A stretch of DNA of 20,125 nt. Origin: CAITSH01 sp964385505 (GTDB lineage Bacteria > Pseudomonadota > Gammaproteobacteria > Burkholderiales > SG8-39). This document shows positions 1 through 7,473 of the stretch, in pieces. The notes below the pieces were generated by a model, which was given only the letters and a program-made list of their open reading frames with translations, ran no database searches and had not been told where the DNA came from. A program made the translations under genes and the position numbers. The number at the start of each line of letters is the position of its first letter. Positions within the stretch are counted from its first letter, which is position 1. Where the stretch lies: positions 1 through 20,125 of the forward strand of contig CAYLPI010000064.1 of the NCBI GenBank assembly GCA_964385505.1, in the 5' to 3' direction.

Positions 1-509
1 CGCAAAAAGAAGTACTCGTCACACCATTTTTTAAAGCGCGGATGGAATTCGGCGCCGAACGGATCCAGAGCGTCCTTGCAGGTGCGGTGAAAGTGCTGCG
101 CGTCCTCGGCAAAGCCGTAGTAAGGCGTCAGGTCCATGCCGCCGCCGAACCACCATACCGGCACCGCGCCTTTGGTGCAGAAAAAACGCACATTCATGTG
201 CACTGTCGGCGCGTAGGGATTGCGCGGGTGCAGCACCAGAGATACACCCATCGCCTCCCACGGGTGGCCGGCGATTTCAGGCCGGTGGGCCGAGGCCGAG
301 GGCGGCAATTTGGCGCCGGTCACATGGGAGAAATTGACGCCGCCGCGTTCGAAAAAACGCCCCTCCTCGACGAGCCTGCTGATACCGCCGCCGCCCTCGG
401 GGCGGTCCCATGAGTCGGTGCGAAACGCCTCGCCGTCCAGTGTTTCGAGCGCGCTGACGATGTGTTGTTGCAGCCCGAGGAGATAGGTTTTTACTTCTGT
501 GCTTTTCAT
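1..509 (-). CDS. hemF: Oxygen-dependent coproporphyrinogen III oxidase, partial (3' end missing)
   Basis: HemF oxidatively decarboxylates coproporphyrinogen III to protoporphyrinogen IX using O2, in the cytoplasm, as a late step of heme synthesis. Only the first 169 residues are here; the gene runs off the left edge, and family members are about 300 residues. Recognisable HemF stretches are GGGISRLVEEGRFFERGGVN (about 40-59), HPRNPYAPTVHMNVR (94-108) and VWWFGGGMDLTPYYGF (118-133), the family signature region. The ATG at 507-509 is preceded by GGAG four bases upstream, a good ribosome binding site. It follows purD after 50 bases on the same strand with no evident terminator, so it is probably the tail of the dusB-fis-purH-purD operon. 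The dependence on O2 suggests an organism that can live aerobically. Identity is secure; nothing can be said about the C-terminal half. Confidence 0.96.
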   Translation of the reverse strand, partial: MKSTEVKTYLLGLQQHIVSALETLDGEAFRTDSWDRPEGGGGISRLVEEGRFFERGGVNFSHVTGAKLPPSASAHRPEIAGHPWEAMGVSLVLHPRNPYAPTVHMNVRFFCTKGAVPVWWFGGGMDLTPYYGFAEDAQHFHRTCKDALDPFGAEFHPRFKKWCDEYFFL

Positions 510-559
510 CGTGCTCCGGGCGGATGTTGATGTGAAGAGCCTGCGGCGGGAACGGATGC

Positions 560-1837
560 TCAGCGGTGCTTGGCCGCGATGGCACGGAAGCCGATGTCGC
601 TGCGAAACTGCATGCCGTCAAAGCGGATCAGATCGACCGTCTGGTAGGCACGGTGTTGCGCCATCTTGACGCTATCGCCGAGCGCGGTGACGCACAGGAC
701 ACGCCCGCCCGCGGTCATCGCCGCCTTGTCCGACAGCGCTGTCCCGGCATGAAACACCTTGCAGTCCTCGGTGTCGGCGGGCAGGCCGGAGATGGGATCG
801 CCACTTTTTGGGGCTTCGGGGTAACCGCCGGCGGCGAGCACGACGCCAAGCGCCGTGCGCCGGTCCCAGTCGGCCTGGATCTGGTCGAGTTTGCCCTCGA
901 CGGCGTGCTCTATCAGTTCAAACAGGTCGCTTTTGAGGCGCAGCAGCAGAGGTTGTGTTTCCGGATCGCCGAGTCGGCAGTTAAACTCGAGCACCCTTGG
1001 CGTGCCGGCCTTGTCGATCATGATGCCGGCGTAAAGAAAGCCCGAGTACGGGATACCGTCCCTCGCCATGCCCTGCATGGTCGGCAGGATGATTTCGCGC
1101 ACGATGCGGTTGTGCAGTTCGGGCGTGACCACGGGGGCCGGCGAATAGGCACCCATGCCGCCGGTGTTGGGACCCTGGTCGCCATCCCTCAGGCGCTTGT
1201 GGTCCTGGCTGGTCGCCAGCGGCAGCACGTGCTCACCGTCCGCCAGCACGATGAAACTCGCCTCTTCGCCGTCAAGAAAGCCCTCGATCACCACGCGGTG
1301 GCCGGCATCGCCCATGCTGTTGCCAACCAGCATTGCGTCGACTGCGGCGTGGGCCTCGCCGGGGTTCATGGCGACGACGACACCCTTGCCTGCGGCGAGG
1401 CCGTCGGCTTTGATGACGATCGGGGCGCCCTGCTGCTCAATGTGGGCGTGTGCCGCTGCAGCCTCGGTGAAGGTGGCGTAGGCGGCGGTCGGAATACCGT
1501 GCCTGATCAAAAAGCGCTTGGCGTAGTCCTTGGAGGATTCGAGCTGGGCGGCCGCGCGTGTCGGTCCGAAAATGCGCAGCTTGCGCGACTGGAACAAATC
1601 CACAACCCCGGCGGCAAGCGGCGCTTCCGGACCGACGACGGTGAGGTAGATGTTTTCCTTTTGTGCAAAGTCGGCAAGTTCGGTCAGCCCGGTCATGGGC
1701 AGGTTGACCATGTTCTTGTCCATGGCTGTGCCGGCGTTGCCCGGCGCCACGTAAACCATCTGGGTGCGCGGGTTTTGCGCCAGGCGCCATGCAATGGCGT
1801 GTTCGCGTCCACCAGATCCGATTACCAGAAGTTTCAT
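560..1837 (-). CDS. purD: Phosphoribosylamine-glycine ligase (GAR synthetase)
   Basis: PurD joins glycine to 5-phosphoribosylamine with ATP hydrolysis, the second step of de novo purine synthesis. The 425-residue product has the usual full length. It shows the N-terminal nucleotide-fold motif LLVIGSGGREHA (3-14), the ATP-grasp region IKADGLAAGKGVVV (142-155), the loop DHKRLRDGDQGPNTGGMGAY (212-231), and EFNCRLGDPETQ (284-295), which carries metal and substrate ligands. The frame stays open 22 codons further upstream, but those codons lie inside purH. The ATG at 1835-1837 gives the canonical MKLLVIGSGG start and sits one base after the purH stop (TGA-C-ATG), so the two genes are almost certainly translationally coupled. 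purH and purD adjacent in this order is a common bacterial purine arrangement. Confidence 0.97.
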   Translation of the reverse strand: MKLLVIGSGGREHAIAWRLAQNPRTQMVYVAPGNAGTAMDKNMVNLPMTGLTELADFAQKENIYLTVVGPEAPLAAGVVDLFQSRKLRIFGPTRAAAQLESSKDYAKRFLIRHGIPTAAYATFTEAAAAHAHIEQQGAPIVIKADGLAAGKGVVVAMNPGEAHAAVDAMLVGNSMGDAGHRVVIEGFLDGEEASFIVLADGEHVLPLATSQDHKRLRDGDQGPNTGGMGAYSPAPVVTPELHNRIVREIILPTMQGMARDGIPYSGFLYAGIMIDKAGTPRVLEFNCRLGDPETQPLLLRLKSDLFELIEHAVEGKLDQIQADWDRRTALGVVLAAGGYPEAPKSGDPISGLPADTEDCKVFHAGTALSDKAAMTAGGRVLCVTALGDSVKMAQHRAYQTVDLIRFDGMQFRSDIGFRAIAAKHR

Positions 1838-1838
1838 G

Positions 1839-3431
1839 TCAGTGCCTGAAATGGCGGACGCCGGTGTACACCATGGCAATGTCGCGCTCGTCGGCCGCGG
1901 CAATCACCTCGTCATCACGCATGCTGCCGCCAGGTTGTATGACCGCCGTCGCCCCCGCGTCGGCGACCACATCGAGACCGTCGCGAAAGGGGAAAAACGC
2001 GTCGGATGCAACCACCGATCCGTGCAGCGTCAACCCGGCGTTCTGCGCCTTGATCGCGGCGATGCGGGCCGAATCGATGCGGCTCATCTGGCCGGCGCCG
2101 ACGCCCAGTGTCATGTTGCCGGCGCAGAATACGATGGCGTTGGATTTGACGAACTTTGCGACGCGCCAGGCAAACAAGAGGTCGGACAGTTGTGTTGCCG
2201 TCGGTTGCCGCTTGCTGACGACCTTGAGGTCGGCGGGGGCGACATCGCGGTTGTCGGCGGTCTGGATCAGCAGCCCTGAACCGACGCGCTTGGCGTCATG
2301 GCTGTTGCGGCCGTTACGGCCGTCGGGGCCGGGTGAAATCTGCAGCAGGCGTGTATTGGGCTTGGCCGCAAACACCGCCAGCGCATCGGCCGAAAACGCC
2401 GGCGCGATAAGCACCTCGACAAATTGCCTTGCGACCATGGCCGCCGCCGCGCCGTCCAGCGGCGTATTGAAGGCGATGATGCCGCCGAAGGCCGAGGTCG
2501 GATCGGTTTTCAGCGCTTTTTCGTAGGCTTCGGACGGATTCGTGCCGAGCGCGACACCGCACGGATTGGCGTGCTTGACGATGACGCAGGCCGCGGTATC
2601 GACTGTCATGCCGGCAAGGGATTTGACACATTCCCAAGCGGCATCGGCATCGGCGATATTGTTGTAGGACAATTCCTTTCCCTGCAACTGCCTGGCCATC
2701 GCCAGCGTACCGGGCACCGCATACAAGTCGCGGTAAAACGCCGCCTGCTGGTGGGGGTTCTCGCCGTAACGCAGGTCCTGCAGTTTTACGAAGCGGCCGT
2801 TGGTCTGGCCCGGAAAGGCCTTGCGTGTTCCGTCCGGGTCGAGCGACGACAGGTAGTCACTGATCGCCGCGTCGTAATTGGAAATGCGGTTGAAGGCCGC
2901 CGTCGCGAGGGCGAAACGGGTGGCGTCACCGAGGCCTGGCGCGGGACTCCCGCCAAGTTCGGCGAGAACGTCCGCGTACTGCGATGGATCGGTGAGCACG
3001 GCCACGCCTTTCCAGTTCTTAGCCGCGGAACGCACCATGGCCGGGCCGCCGATGTCGATGTTTTCTATCGCGTCCTCAAGCGTGCAGTCGGGCTTTGCCA
3101 CGGTGGCCTCGAACGGGTAGAGATTGACCACCAGCATGTCGATGCCGCCTATGCCGGCCTTCTCTATTGGCTGCATGTGGGCGGGCAGGTCGCGCCGCGC
3201 CAGCAGGCCGCCATGGATTTTCGGGTGCAGCGTCTTGACCCGGCCGTCGAGCATTTCGGGGAAGCCGGTGTAATCGCCGACTTCGGTGACGCGCAGGCCC
3301 GCATCGGCGAGCAACTTTGCCGTACCGCCGGTGGAGAGAATCGCAACGCCCATGCCGGCGAGGGCACGCGCCAGATCAACCACCCCGGTCTTGTCCGAAA
3401 CGCTGATCAGTGCCTGCCGGATGGTAGTCAT
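1839..3431 (-). CDS. purH: Bifunctional AICAR formyltransferase / IMP cyclohydrolase
   Basis: PurH performs the last two steps to IMP: formyl transfer from 10-formyl-tetrahydrofolate to AICAR, then ring closure of FAICAR. The 530-residue product is of normal length. The N-terminal cyclohydrolase domain (about 1-200) has SVSDKTG (10-16), STGGTAKLL (33-41) and LDGRVKTLHPKIHGG (61-75). The C-terminal transformylase domain has LRYGENPHQ (220-228) and the catalytic pair K286-H287 in VKHANPCG (285-292). A somewhat long polar loop lies at about 366-382. The ATG is at 3429-3431; no strong Shine-Dalgarno is visible in the 39-base gap after fis. Its place downstream of dusB-fis and directly before purD fits one transcriptional unit. 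Confidence 0.98.
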   Translation of the reverse strand: MTTIRQALISVSDKTGVVDLARALAGMGVAILSTGGTAKLLADAGLRVTEVGDYTGFPEMLDGRVKTLHPKIHGGLLARRDLPAHMQPIEKAGIGGIDMLVVNLYPFEATVAKPDCTLEDAIENIDIGGPAMVRSAAKNWKGVAVLTDPSQYADVLAELGGSPAPGLGDATRFALATAAFNRISNYDAAISDYLSSLDPDGTRKAFPGQTNGRFVKLQDLRYGENPHQQAAFYRDLYAVPGTLAMARQLQGKELSYNNIADADAAWECVKSLAGMTVDTAACVIVKHANPCGVALGTNPSEAYEKALKTDPTSAFGGIIAFNTPLDGAAAAMVARQFVEVLIAPAFSADALAVFAAKPNTRLLQISPGPDGRNGRNSHDAKRVGSGLLIQTADNRDVAPADLKVVSKRQPTATQLSDLLFAWRVAKFVKSNAIVFCAGNMTLGVGAGQMSRIDSARIAAIKAQNAGLTLHGSVVASDAFFPFRDGLDVVADAGATAVIQPGGSMRDDEVIAAADERDIAMVYTGVRHFRH

Positions 3432-3470
3432 GTGCTGGCGGTGTCGTGAGCCGGCCGGACCACTGCCCGC

Positions 3471-3710
3471 TTACAGCTTGATTTTCAGTAACTGGATTTT
3501 CTTGCGCAGGGTGTTGCGGTTGATGCCGAGCATTTCGGCGGCGACCGTCTGGTTGCCCTCGGCCTGGTCGAGTACCATTTCGAGCAGGGGGCGCTCGACA
3601 TTGCGGATCACCATGTCGTACATGGCGCGCGGTTTCTCGCCGTCGAGGTCCTTGAAGTAGCGGTCAAGGGACTTGCGTACGCAGTCGCTGATCTCGTTGG
3701 TCTGCCTCAT
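3471..3710 (-). CDS. fis: Fis family nucleoid-associated transcriptional regulator
   Basis: Fis is a small homodimeric DNA-bending protein that adjusts supercoiling and transcription of growth-related genes. The product is 79 residues, against 98 in E. coli. The C-terminal helix-turn-helix (about 52-76) is well conserved: NQTVAAEMLGINRNTLRKK keeps the residues equivalent to the DNA-contacting Arg85, Thr87, Arg89 and Lys90 of E. coli Fis (here R65, T67, R69, K70). The missing residues are N-terminal, where E. coli Fis carries the mobile hairpin arms that contact DNA invertases, so an invertase-activating role is unlikely (inference). The frame is open 35 codons further upstream inside dusB, but the ATG at 3708-3710 gives the family-like N-terminus and overlaps the dusB stop in ATGA. 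dusB-fis is a classic operon. Confidence 0.93.
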   Translation of the reverse strand: MRQTNEISDCVRKSLDRYFKDLDGEKPRAMYDMVIRNVERPLLEMVLDQAEGNQTVAAEMLGINRNTLRKKIQLLKIKL

Positions 3711-4729
3711 GCTGCCATTTCCTCTATCTGGTTTTCTTCCACGTAGCGCAAGTGGCGGTGCTCGCTGGCGAGCATCTGGAAAAAGTGGTGTACAGCGTCG
3801 AGTTGCTCTTCGCAACCCGGCAGTTGGTTCATGGCGTGGCGGAATGCGGCCGAGCCGGCAAGTCCCTTGGTGTACCAGGAGATGTGTTTTCGCGCCACGC
3901 GCACGCCGCGATCTGCACCGTAAAAGCCGTAGAGGTCATGCAGGTGTGCGATCAGGACTTCATGGATTTCGGTAACCAGCGGCGGCATCAGGATGGTGCC
4001 GGTCTCGAGAAAGTGCTCGATCTCCCGGAAAATCCAGGGCCGCCCCTGCGCCGCACGGCCTATCATCACGCCGTCGGCGCCGGTGATCTCCAGCACGTGC
4101 TTCGCCTTCTGTGGCGTGGTGATGTCGCCGTTGGCGATGACCGGAAGCCGTGTCGAGGCCTTGACTGCGGCGATGGTGTCGTATTCGGCATCGCCGGTGT
4201 AGCCGCAGGCACGGGTACGACCGTGAATGGACAGCAACCGGATGCCGGCACTCTCGGCGATGGAGGCAATCATCAGCGCGTTCTTGTTCTGCTTGTCCCA
4301 GCCGGTGCGGAACTTAAGGGTGACGGGTACATCCACCGCCGCCACCACGGCATCAAGGATGCGCCCGACCAGGGGTTCATCGCGCAGCAGCGCGGACCCG
4401 GCCATGACGTTGCACACCTTTTTTGCCGGGCAACCCATGTTGATGTCGATGATCTGCGCGCCGTGGTCGACGTTGAAGCGCGCGGCGTCGGCCATCATCT
4501 TCGGATCTGCGCCGGCGATTTGCACCGATATCGGGTCAACCTCGCCCTCGTGGTTGGCGCGACGGAGGGTTTTTTCGCTGCCCCACAGCAGCGAGTTGGA
4601 GGCGACCATTTCGGACACGGCGAGGCCGGCGCCGAATTTCTTGCACAGCTGGCGGAACGGTCTGTCCGTGACGCCTGCCATCGGGGCAACAAAAAGATTG
4701 TTGCGCAGAACATGCGAGCCGATTTGCAT
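3707..4729 (-). CDS. dusB: tRNA-dihydrouridine synthase B
   Basis: DusB is an FMN- and NADPH-dependent TIM-barrel enzyme that reduces a uridine of the tRNA D-loop to dihydrouridine. With the ATG at 4727-4729 the product is 340 residues and begins MQIGSHVLRNNLFVAPMAGV, in register with E. coli DusB. An in-frame TTG at 4754-4756 would add nine residues, but it sits only a few bases after the predicted transcription start, so I prefer the ATG. Key motifs are APMAGVTDRPFR (15-26), INMGCPAKKVCN (96-107) with the catalytic Cys100, the nearby RTGWDK (141-146), and the FMN phosphate-binding GRAAQGRPWIF (224-234). The stop overlaps the fis start by four bases (ATGA). Identity is secure; the exact start is less so. 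Confidence 0.95.
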   Translation of the reverse strand: MQIGSHVLRNNLFVAPMAGVTDRPFRQLCKKFGAGLAVSEMVASNSLLWGSEKTLRRANHEGEVDPISVQIAGADPKMMADAARFNVDHGAQIIDINMGCPAKKVCNVMAGSALLRDEPLVGRILDAVVAAVDVPVTLKFRTGWDKQNKNALMIASIAESAGIRLLSIHGRTRACGYTGDAEYDTIAAVKASTRLPVIANGDITTPQKAKHVLEITGADGVMIGRAAQGRPWIFREIEHFLETGTILMPPLVTEIHEVLIAHLHDLYGFYGADRGVRVARKHISWYTKGLAGSAAFRHAMNQLPGCEEQLDAVHHFFQMLASEHRHLRYVEENQIEEMAA

Positions 4730-4767
4730 TTCGGGTTGCCGTAATTTTGTCTTCAAGCGGGAGGGCG

Positions 4768-4796
4768 ATTTTACACGGAATCACCAAAACGGAAAA
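4768..4796 (-). promoter_or_regulatory. Candidate sigma-70 promoter for dusB-fis-purH-purD
   Basis: On the minus strand a TAAAAT hexamer (4768-4773, 5 of 6 matches to the -10 consensus) follows a weak TTTTCC -35 (4791-4796) after a 17-base spacer. The surrounding 4741-4830 is the most AT-rich stretch in this part of the window and lies between ubiH and dusB. The ten bases after the -10 are CGCCCTCCCG, a GC-rich discriminator. Transcription would start near 4761, giving dusB a leader of about 30 bases. The -35 match is poor, so this is a prediction; the operon could instead be read from promoters upstream of pepP or amgK. Confidence 0.35.
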
Positions 4797-4804
4797 AGGA
4801 TTTT

Positions 4805-4819
4805 GTTCATTTTTTGTGC
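4805..4819. promoter_or_regulatory. Candidate Fis-binding site upstream of dusB-fis
   Basis: The minus strand reads GCACAAAAAATGAAC. This meets every fixed position of the degenerate 15-base Fis consensus (G at 1, Y at 4, R at 5, W at 8, Y at 11, R at 12, C at 15) with an all-A core, as in high-affinity sites. It lies just upstream of the candidate -35, centred about 50 bases before the predicted start of dusB-fis. E. coli Fis autoregulates this same operon. The consensus is loose and chance matches are common, so this stays a prediction. Confidence 0.35.
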
Positions 4820-4849
4820 AAGCCCCCCGTATCGCGGCGAGAGGGCCGC

Positions 4850-6007
4850 TCAGGGTATCGCGCGCATGCCGAACATCATGCGCCGTGCCAGAAAACGCCG
4901 CGGTGCCGGCAGCAGGTCGAGCATGAACAGGCCTGCGCCACGGCCGAGGCCGGCGAGCGCATCGTTGTTCGAAAAGAGCCGCACCAGGGAGTCGGTGACG
5001 CGTACGCCGGCATTGCGGTCGGTGGCGCGCGCGGCCTGGAAACGCGACACAAACGCGGGCGAGCCCAGGTCGGTCGGCGCACAGTCACGAATCAGCCGCG
5101 CGAGTTCCATGCCGTCGCGCAGCCCGAGGTTGAGTCCCTGCCCGGCAACCGGATGCAGTGCCTGGGCGGCGTTACCGACCGTGACGCAACGTGCCGGTGC
5201 TTGCAACGCGCGGCGCAGAGCCAGCGGGAACACGTTGCGCGCGCCGGCTGAAATGAAGCGACCGGCGCGGTGCCCGAAGCACTGTTGCAAGGCAGCAAGA
5301 AAACCGGCATCGCCGGCGGCGGCAAGCAACGCGGCTTGCGCCGGGTCCATGCACCACACCATGGCGTAACTGCCGCCGGCACGGGCGCCCCTGATCGTGC
5401 TGTTCACATTGTTGTTGTCTGCCGGCAGCAGCGCCAGCGGTCCGGACGGTGTAAAACGCTCAAAGGCGCGTCCCGCAGCCGGCTGATCGGCGTCGATGCG
5501 ACCGACGAGGGCGACTTGTGCGTAGCTCTGCTTTTGCGTTTCCGTCAGATGGCCGCCGTCGGCGAGCACGATCAGCCGGGCGCTCAGTTCGCCGCCGCGG
5601 GTCAGGGCCACGGCAAACGCGCCGCGATCCTCGATGGACCCGACCTGGTCGTCGATGCGCTGCTGGCCGACTTTGAGCGTGGTCGCGCGGCTCAGGTCAT
5701 CGTAGGGGACAACGTGGCCGAGCGCCGGCAGGCGGTGTTCGGAGCAAGAGATCAGGGTGCGACCAAAGCGGCCCTGCTGGGAAACATGAATGGAGGTGAT
5801 CGCGGTCGCGCTGTCCGGCATGTTGCAACCGAGGCGCCCGAGAATCAGCGCGCTGCCGTGTGACAGCGCGATAGGCCGCTTGTCGGCGTCAACGACCCCG
5901 GGCCCGACCAGGCCCACCCGCAACTGCGAGCCGGACAGTGCGAGGGCGATGGCAGAGCCGATGGGCCCGCCGCCGGCTATCAGCACGTCAAACAGCAAGG
6001 ACGTCAA
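4850..6007 (-). CDS. ubiH: UbiH-type FAD-dependent hydroxylase of ubiquinone biosynthesis
   Basis: This is a flavoprotein monooxygenase of the UbiH/UbiF/COQ6 family, which hydroxylates the aromatic ring of ubiquinone precursors at the inner membrane using O2 and NAD(P)H. The 385-residue product has the FAD-binding GGGPIG (12-17), the ADG motif (149-151) and GNAAQALHPVAGQGLNLG (278-295). The GNAAQ form of the last motif is that of E. coli UbiH rather than the GDAAH form of UbiI and UbiF, and the neighbour pepP is also next to ubiH in E. coli, so ubiH is the best name. The ring position it hydroxylates cannot be read from sequence. A polar insert of about 12 residues sits at 197-214. The start is uncertain: no ATG is available, and a TTG at 6005-6007 lies inside a short direct-repeat cluster and overlaps the stop of an 18-codon leader frame. 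A TTG at 5996-5998 or a GTG at 5986-5988 are alternatives. Confidence 0.88.
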   Translation of the reverse strand: MTSLLFDVLIAGGGPIGSAIALALSGSQLRVGLVGPGVVDADKRPIALSHGSALILGRLGCNMPDSATAITSIHVSQQGRFGRTLISCSEHRLPALGHVVPYDDLSRATTLKVGQQRIDDQVGSIEDRGAFAVALTRGGELSARLIVLADGGHLTETQKQSYAQVALVGRIDADQPAAGRAFERFTPSGPLALLPADNNNVNSTIRGARAGGSYAMVWCMDPAQAALLAAAGDAGFLAALQQCFGHRAGRFISAGARNVFPLALRRALQAPARCVTVGNAAQALHPVAGQGLNLGLRDGMELARLIRDCAPTDLGSPAFVSRFQAARATDRNAGVRVTDSLVRLFSNNDALAGLGRGAGLFMLDLLPAPRRFLARRMMFGMRAIP

Positions 6008-6037
6008 ACCGCAAGGACGTCAAACGGCACGTCAAAC
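5985..6037. repeat. Four-copy direct-repeat cluster at the ubiH start
   Basis: The nonamer ACGTCAAAC (GTTTGACGT on the coding strand) occurs at 5985-5993, 6001-6009, 6017-6025 and 6029-6037, with spacings of 16, 16 and 12 bases. The two middle copies belong to an identical 15-base word, GCAAGGACGTCAAAC, at 5995-6009 and 6011-6025. The cluster spans the gap between pepP and ubiH and the first codons of ubiH. The 16-base unit is not a multiple of three, so copy-number changes shift the frame relative to an upstream ATG. Confidence 0.9.
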
Positions 6038-6060
6038 GCGCCGTCCGGTGATTCAAGCAT
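6004..6060 (-). other. 18-codon leader frame, possible displaced 5' end of ubiH
   Basis: An ATG at 6058-6060, overlapping the last codons of pepP, opens the short frame MLESPDGAFDVPFDVLAV, which ends at TGA 6004-6006. That TGA overlaps the TTG start assigned to ubiH in the four bases TTGA, a geometry suited to termination and re-initiation. The frame contains FDV twice, and ubiH itself begins FDVLIAGGGPIG. Removing the 44 bases between the first and last repeat copies would join the two as MLESPDGAFDVLIAGGGPIG. It may therefore be a translated leader, the relic of the original N-terminus, or a consequence of a sequence or assembly error. Confidence 0.35.
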
Positions 6061-7357
6061 GGGCCATCAGCGCTTCAATGTCCGCCACCGTCTTGGGCGC
6101 CTCCGCGGTGATGACCTCGCAGCCGCCGCGCGTAACCAGAACATCGTCCTCAATACGGATGCCGATATTCCAGTACTTCCTTGGCACGTTCTTCGCCGGA
6201 CGTATGTAACAACCCGGTTCGACCGTCAGCACCATCCCCGGGCGCAGTTTCTTCCATGTCCCGCCGTCCTTGTATTCACCGGCGTCATGCACATCGAGTC
6301 CCAGCCAGTGTCCGGTACGGTGCATGTAGAAGCGGCGATAATCGCCGGAGGCGATAACGTCGCCGACGCTGCCCTTGCACAGCCCCAGTTTGATGAATCC
6401 TCTCACCAGGACCCGCACTGCGGCGTCATGCGGGGCCTGCCAGGAGTTGCCCGGCTTGACGGCGCGTATGGCGGCGGCCTGCGCGGCCAGCACCAGTTCA
6501 TAGAGTTCGCGCTGCTCCCGGCTGAAGCGGCCATCGACCGGGAAGGTGCGGGTGATGTCCGAGGCATAGCCGTCGAGTTCACAGCCGGCGTCGATCAGCA
6601 GCAGGTCCCCGCCGGCGAGCTTCGCGTCGTTCTCGCGATAATGCAGTATGCACGCGTTCGGGCCTCCTGCGACGATGGAGGTATAGGCGGGAAACTGCGA
6701 GCCGTTGCGCCGGAATTCATGCAGCAGTTCGGCTTCAATCTCATATTCCATGCGCCCCGGTCGCGTTGCGTGCATGGCACGGCGGTGTGCCCCGGCGGAA
6801 ATGCGCGCGGCGCGGCGCATGACATCAATCTCGTGGCTGTCCTTGACGAGGCGCATGTCGTCGAGGATCACCCGAACATCGCGGATATCCCCGGGTGCGG
6901 AAACGCCGGTGCGGGCCTGGCCCCGTACCTGGTTCACCCAGCCGATGACGCGTGCGTCCCATGCGCTGTCCATGCCGGTGGTGAAATACAGGGCAGGCTG
7001 GTTGGACAGCAGTTGCGGCAGTTTTTGGTCCAGCAATTCGATCGGCCACGTCTCATCAAAACCGTAGGTCTTGCGCGCCGCGATCGGGCCGCAGCGGATG
7101 CCGTCCCACAACTCGCGTTCAGGATTTTTTTCACGGCAGAACAGGATGGCACGCGGCTTCGTGCCGGCGACCAGCACCATTACGGCCTCGGGTTCGGCGA
7201 AGCCGGTGAGATAGTAAAAATAGCTGTCGAAACGGAAGGGGTAATCGCTGTCGCGGTTGCGCATGCGCTCGGGCGAGGTAGGGATGATGGCGACGCCGCT
7301 TTTCATGGCGGTGGCGAGCGCACGACGGCGGCGAAGATGGTGTTTTATGTTGGTCAT
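6053..7357 (-). CDS. pepP: Xaa-Pro aminopeptidase (aminopeptidase P)
   Basis: PepP removes the N-terminal residue from peptides whose second residue is proline; it is a cytoplasmic dimetal enzyme of peptidase family M24. The 434-residue product compares with 441 in E. coli. The N-terminal creatinase-like domain (about 1-175) has the typical RNRDSDYPFRFDSYFYYLTG (33-52). The C-terminal pita-bread domain keeps all five metal ligands at D256, D267, H350, E380 and E403, within LLIDAG, YASDITRTF, HRTGHWLG, TVEPG and RIEDD. The ATG is at 7355-7357; no Shine-Dalgarno is obvious. The 116-base gap to murU shows no convincing promoter. The end of the gene contains an out-of-frame ATG that may once have started ubiH. 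pepP followed by ubiH is also the E. coli order. Confidence 0.96.
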   Translation of the reverse strand: MTNIKHHLRRRRALATAMKSGVAIIPTSPERMRNRDSDYPFRFDSYFYYLTGFAEPEAVMVLVAGTKPRAILFCREKNPERELWDGIRCGPIAARKTYGFDETWPIELLDQKLPQLLSNQPALYFTTGMDSAWDARVIGWVNQVRGQARTGVSAPGDIRDVRVILDDMRLVKDSHEIDVMRRAARISAGAHRRAMHATRPGRMEYEIEAELLHEFRRNGSQFPAYTSIVAGGPNACILHYRENDAKLAGGDLLLIDAGCELDGYASDITRTFPVDGRFSREQRELYELVLAAQAAAIRAVKPGNSWQAPHDAAVRVLVRGFIKLGLCKGSVGDVIASGDYRRFYMHRTGHWLGLDVHDAGEYKDGGTWKKLRPGMVLTVEPGCYIRPAKNVPRKYWNIGIRIEDDVLVTRGGCEVITAEAPKTVADIEALMAHA

Positions 7358-7473
7358 GATGCCGGGAAGTGGGTTGAAGAAATGCGGACCGGGGTTGCGC
7401 TGATACTGGTGCCACCCGCAGCTTGCCGCCTGCTAGCGTATATCAAATCAGCCCTTGGCAAATCGGTGCCCCG

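Noticed and set aside
1838..1903. Extension of purD by 22 codons to an upstream start
   Set aside because: The added codons are inside purH and would precede the conserved MKLLVIGSGG start; the ATG one base after the purH stop is the natural start.
7358..7473. A promoter for pepP in the 116-base gap after murU (TTGCCA and TATACG on the minus strand)
   Set aside because: The two hexamers are only about 13 bases apart, too close for sigma-70, and no other pair fits.
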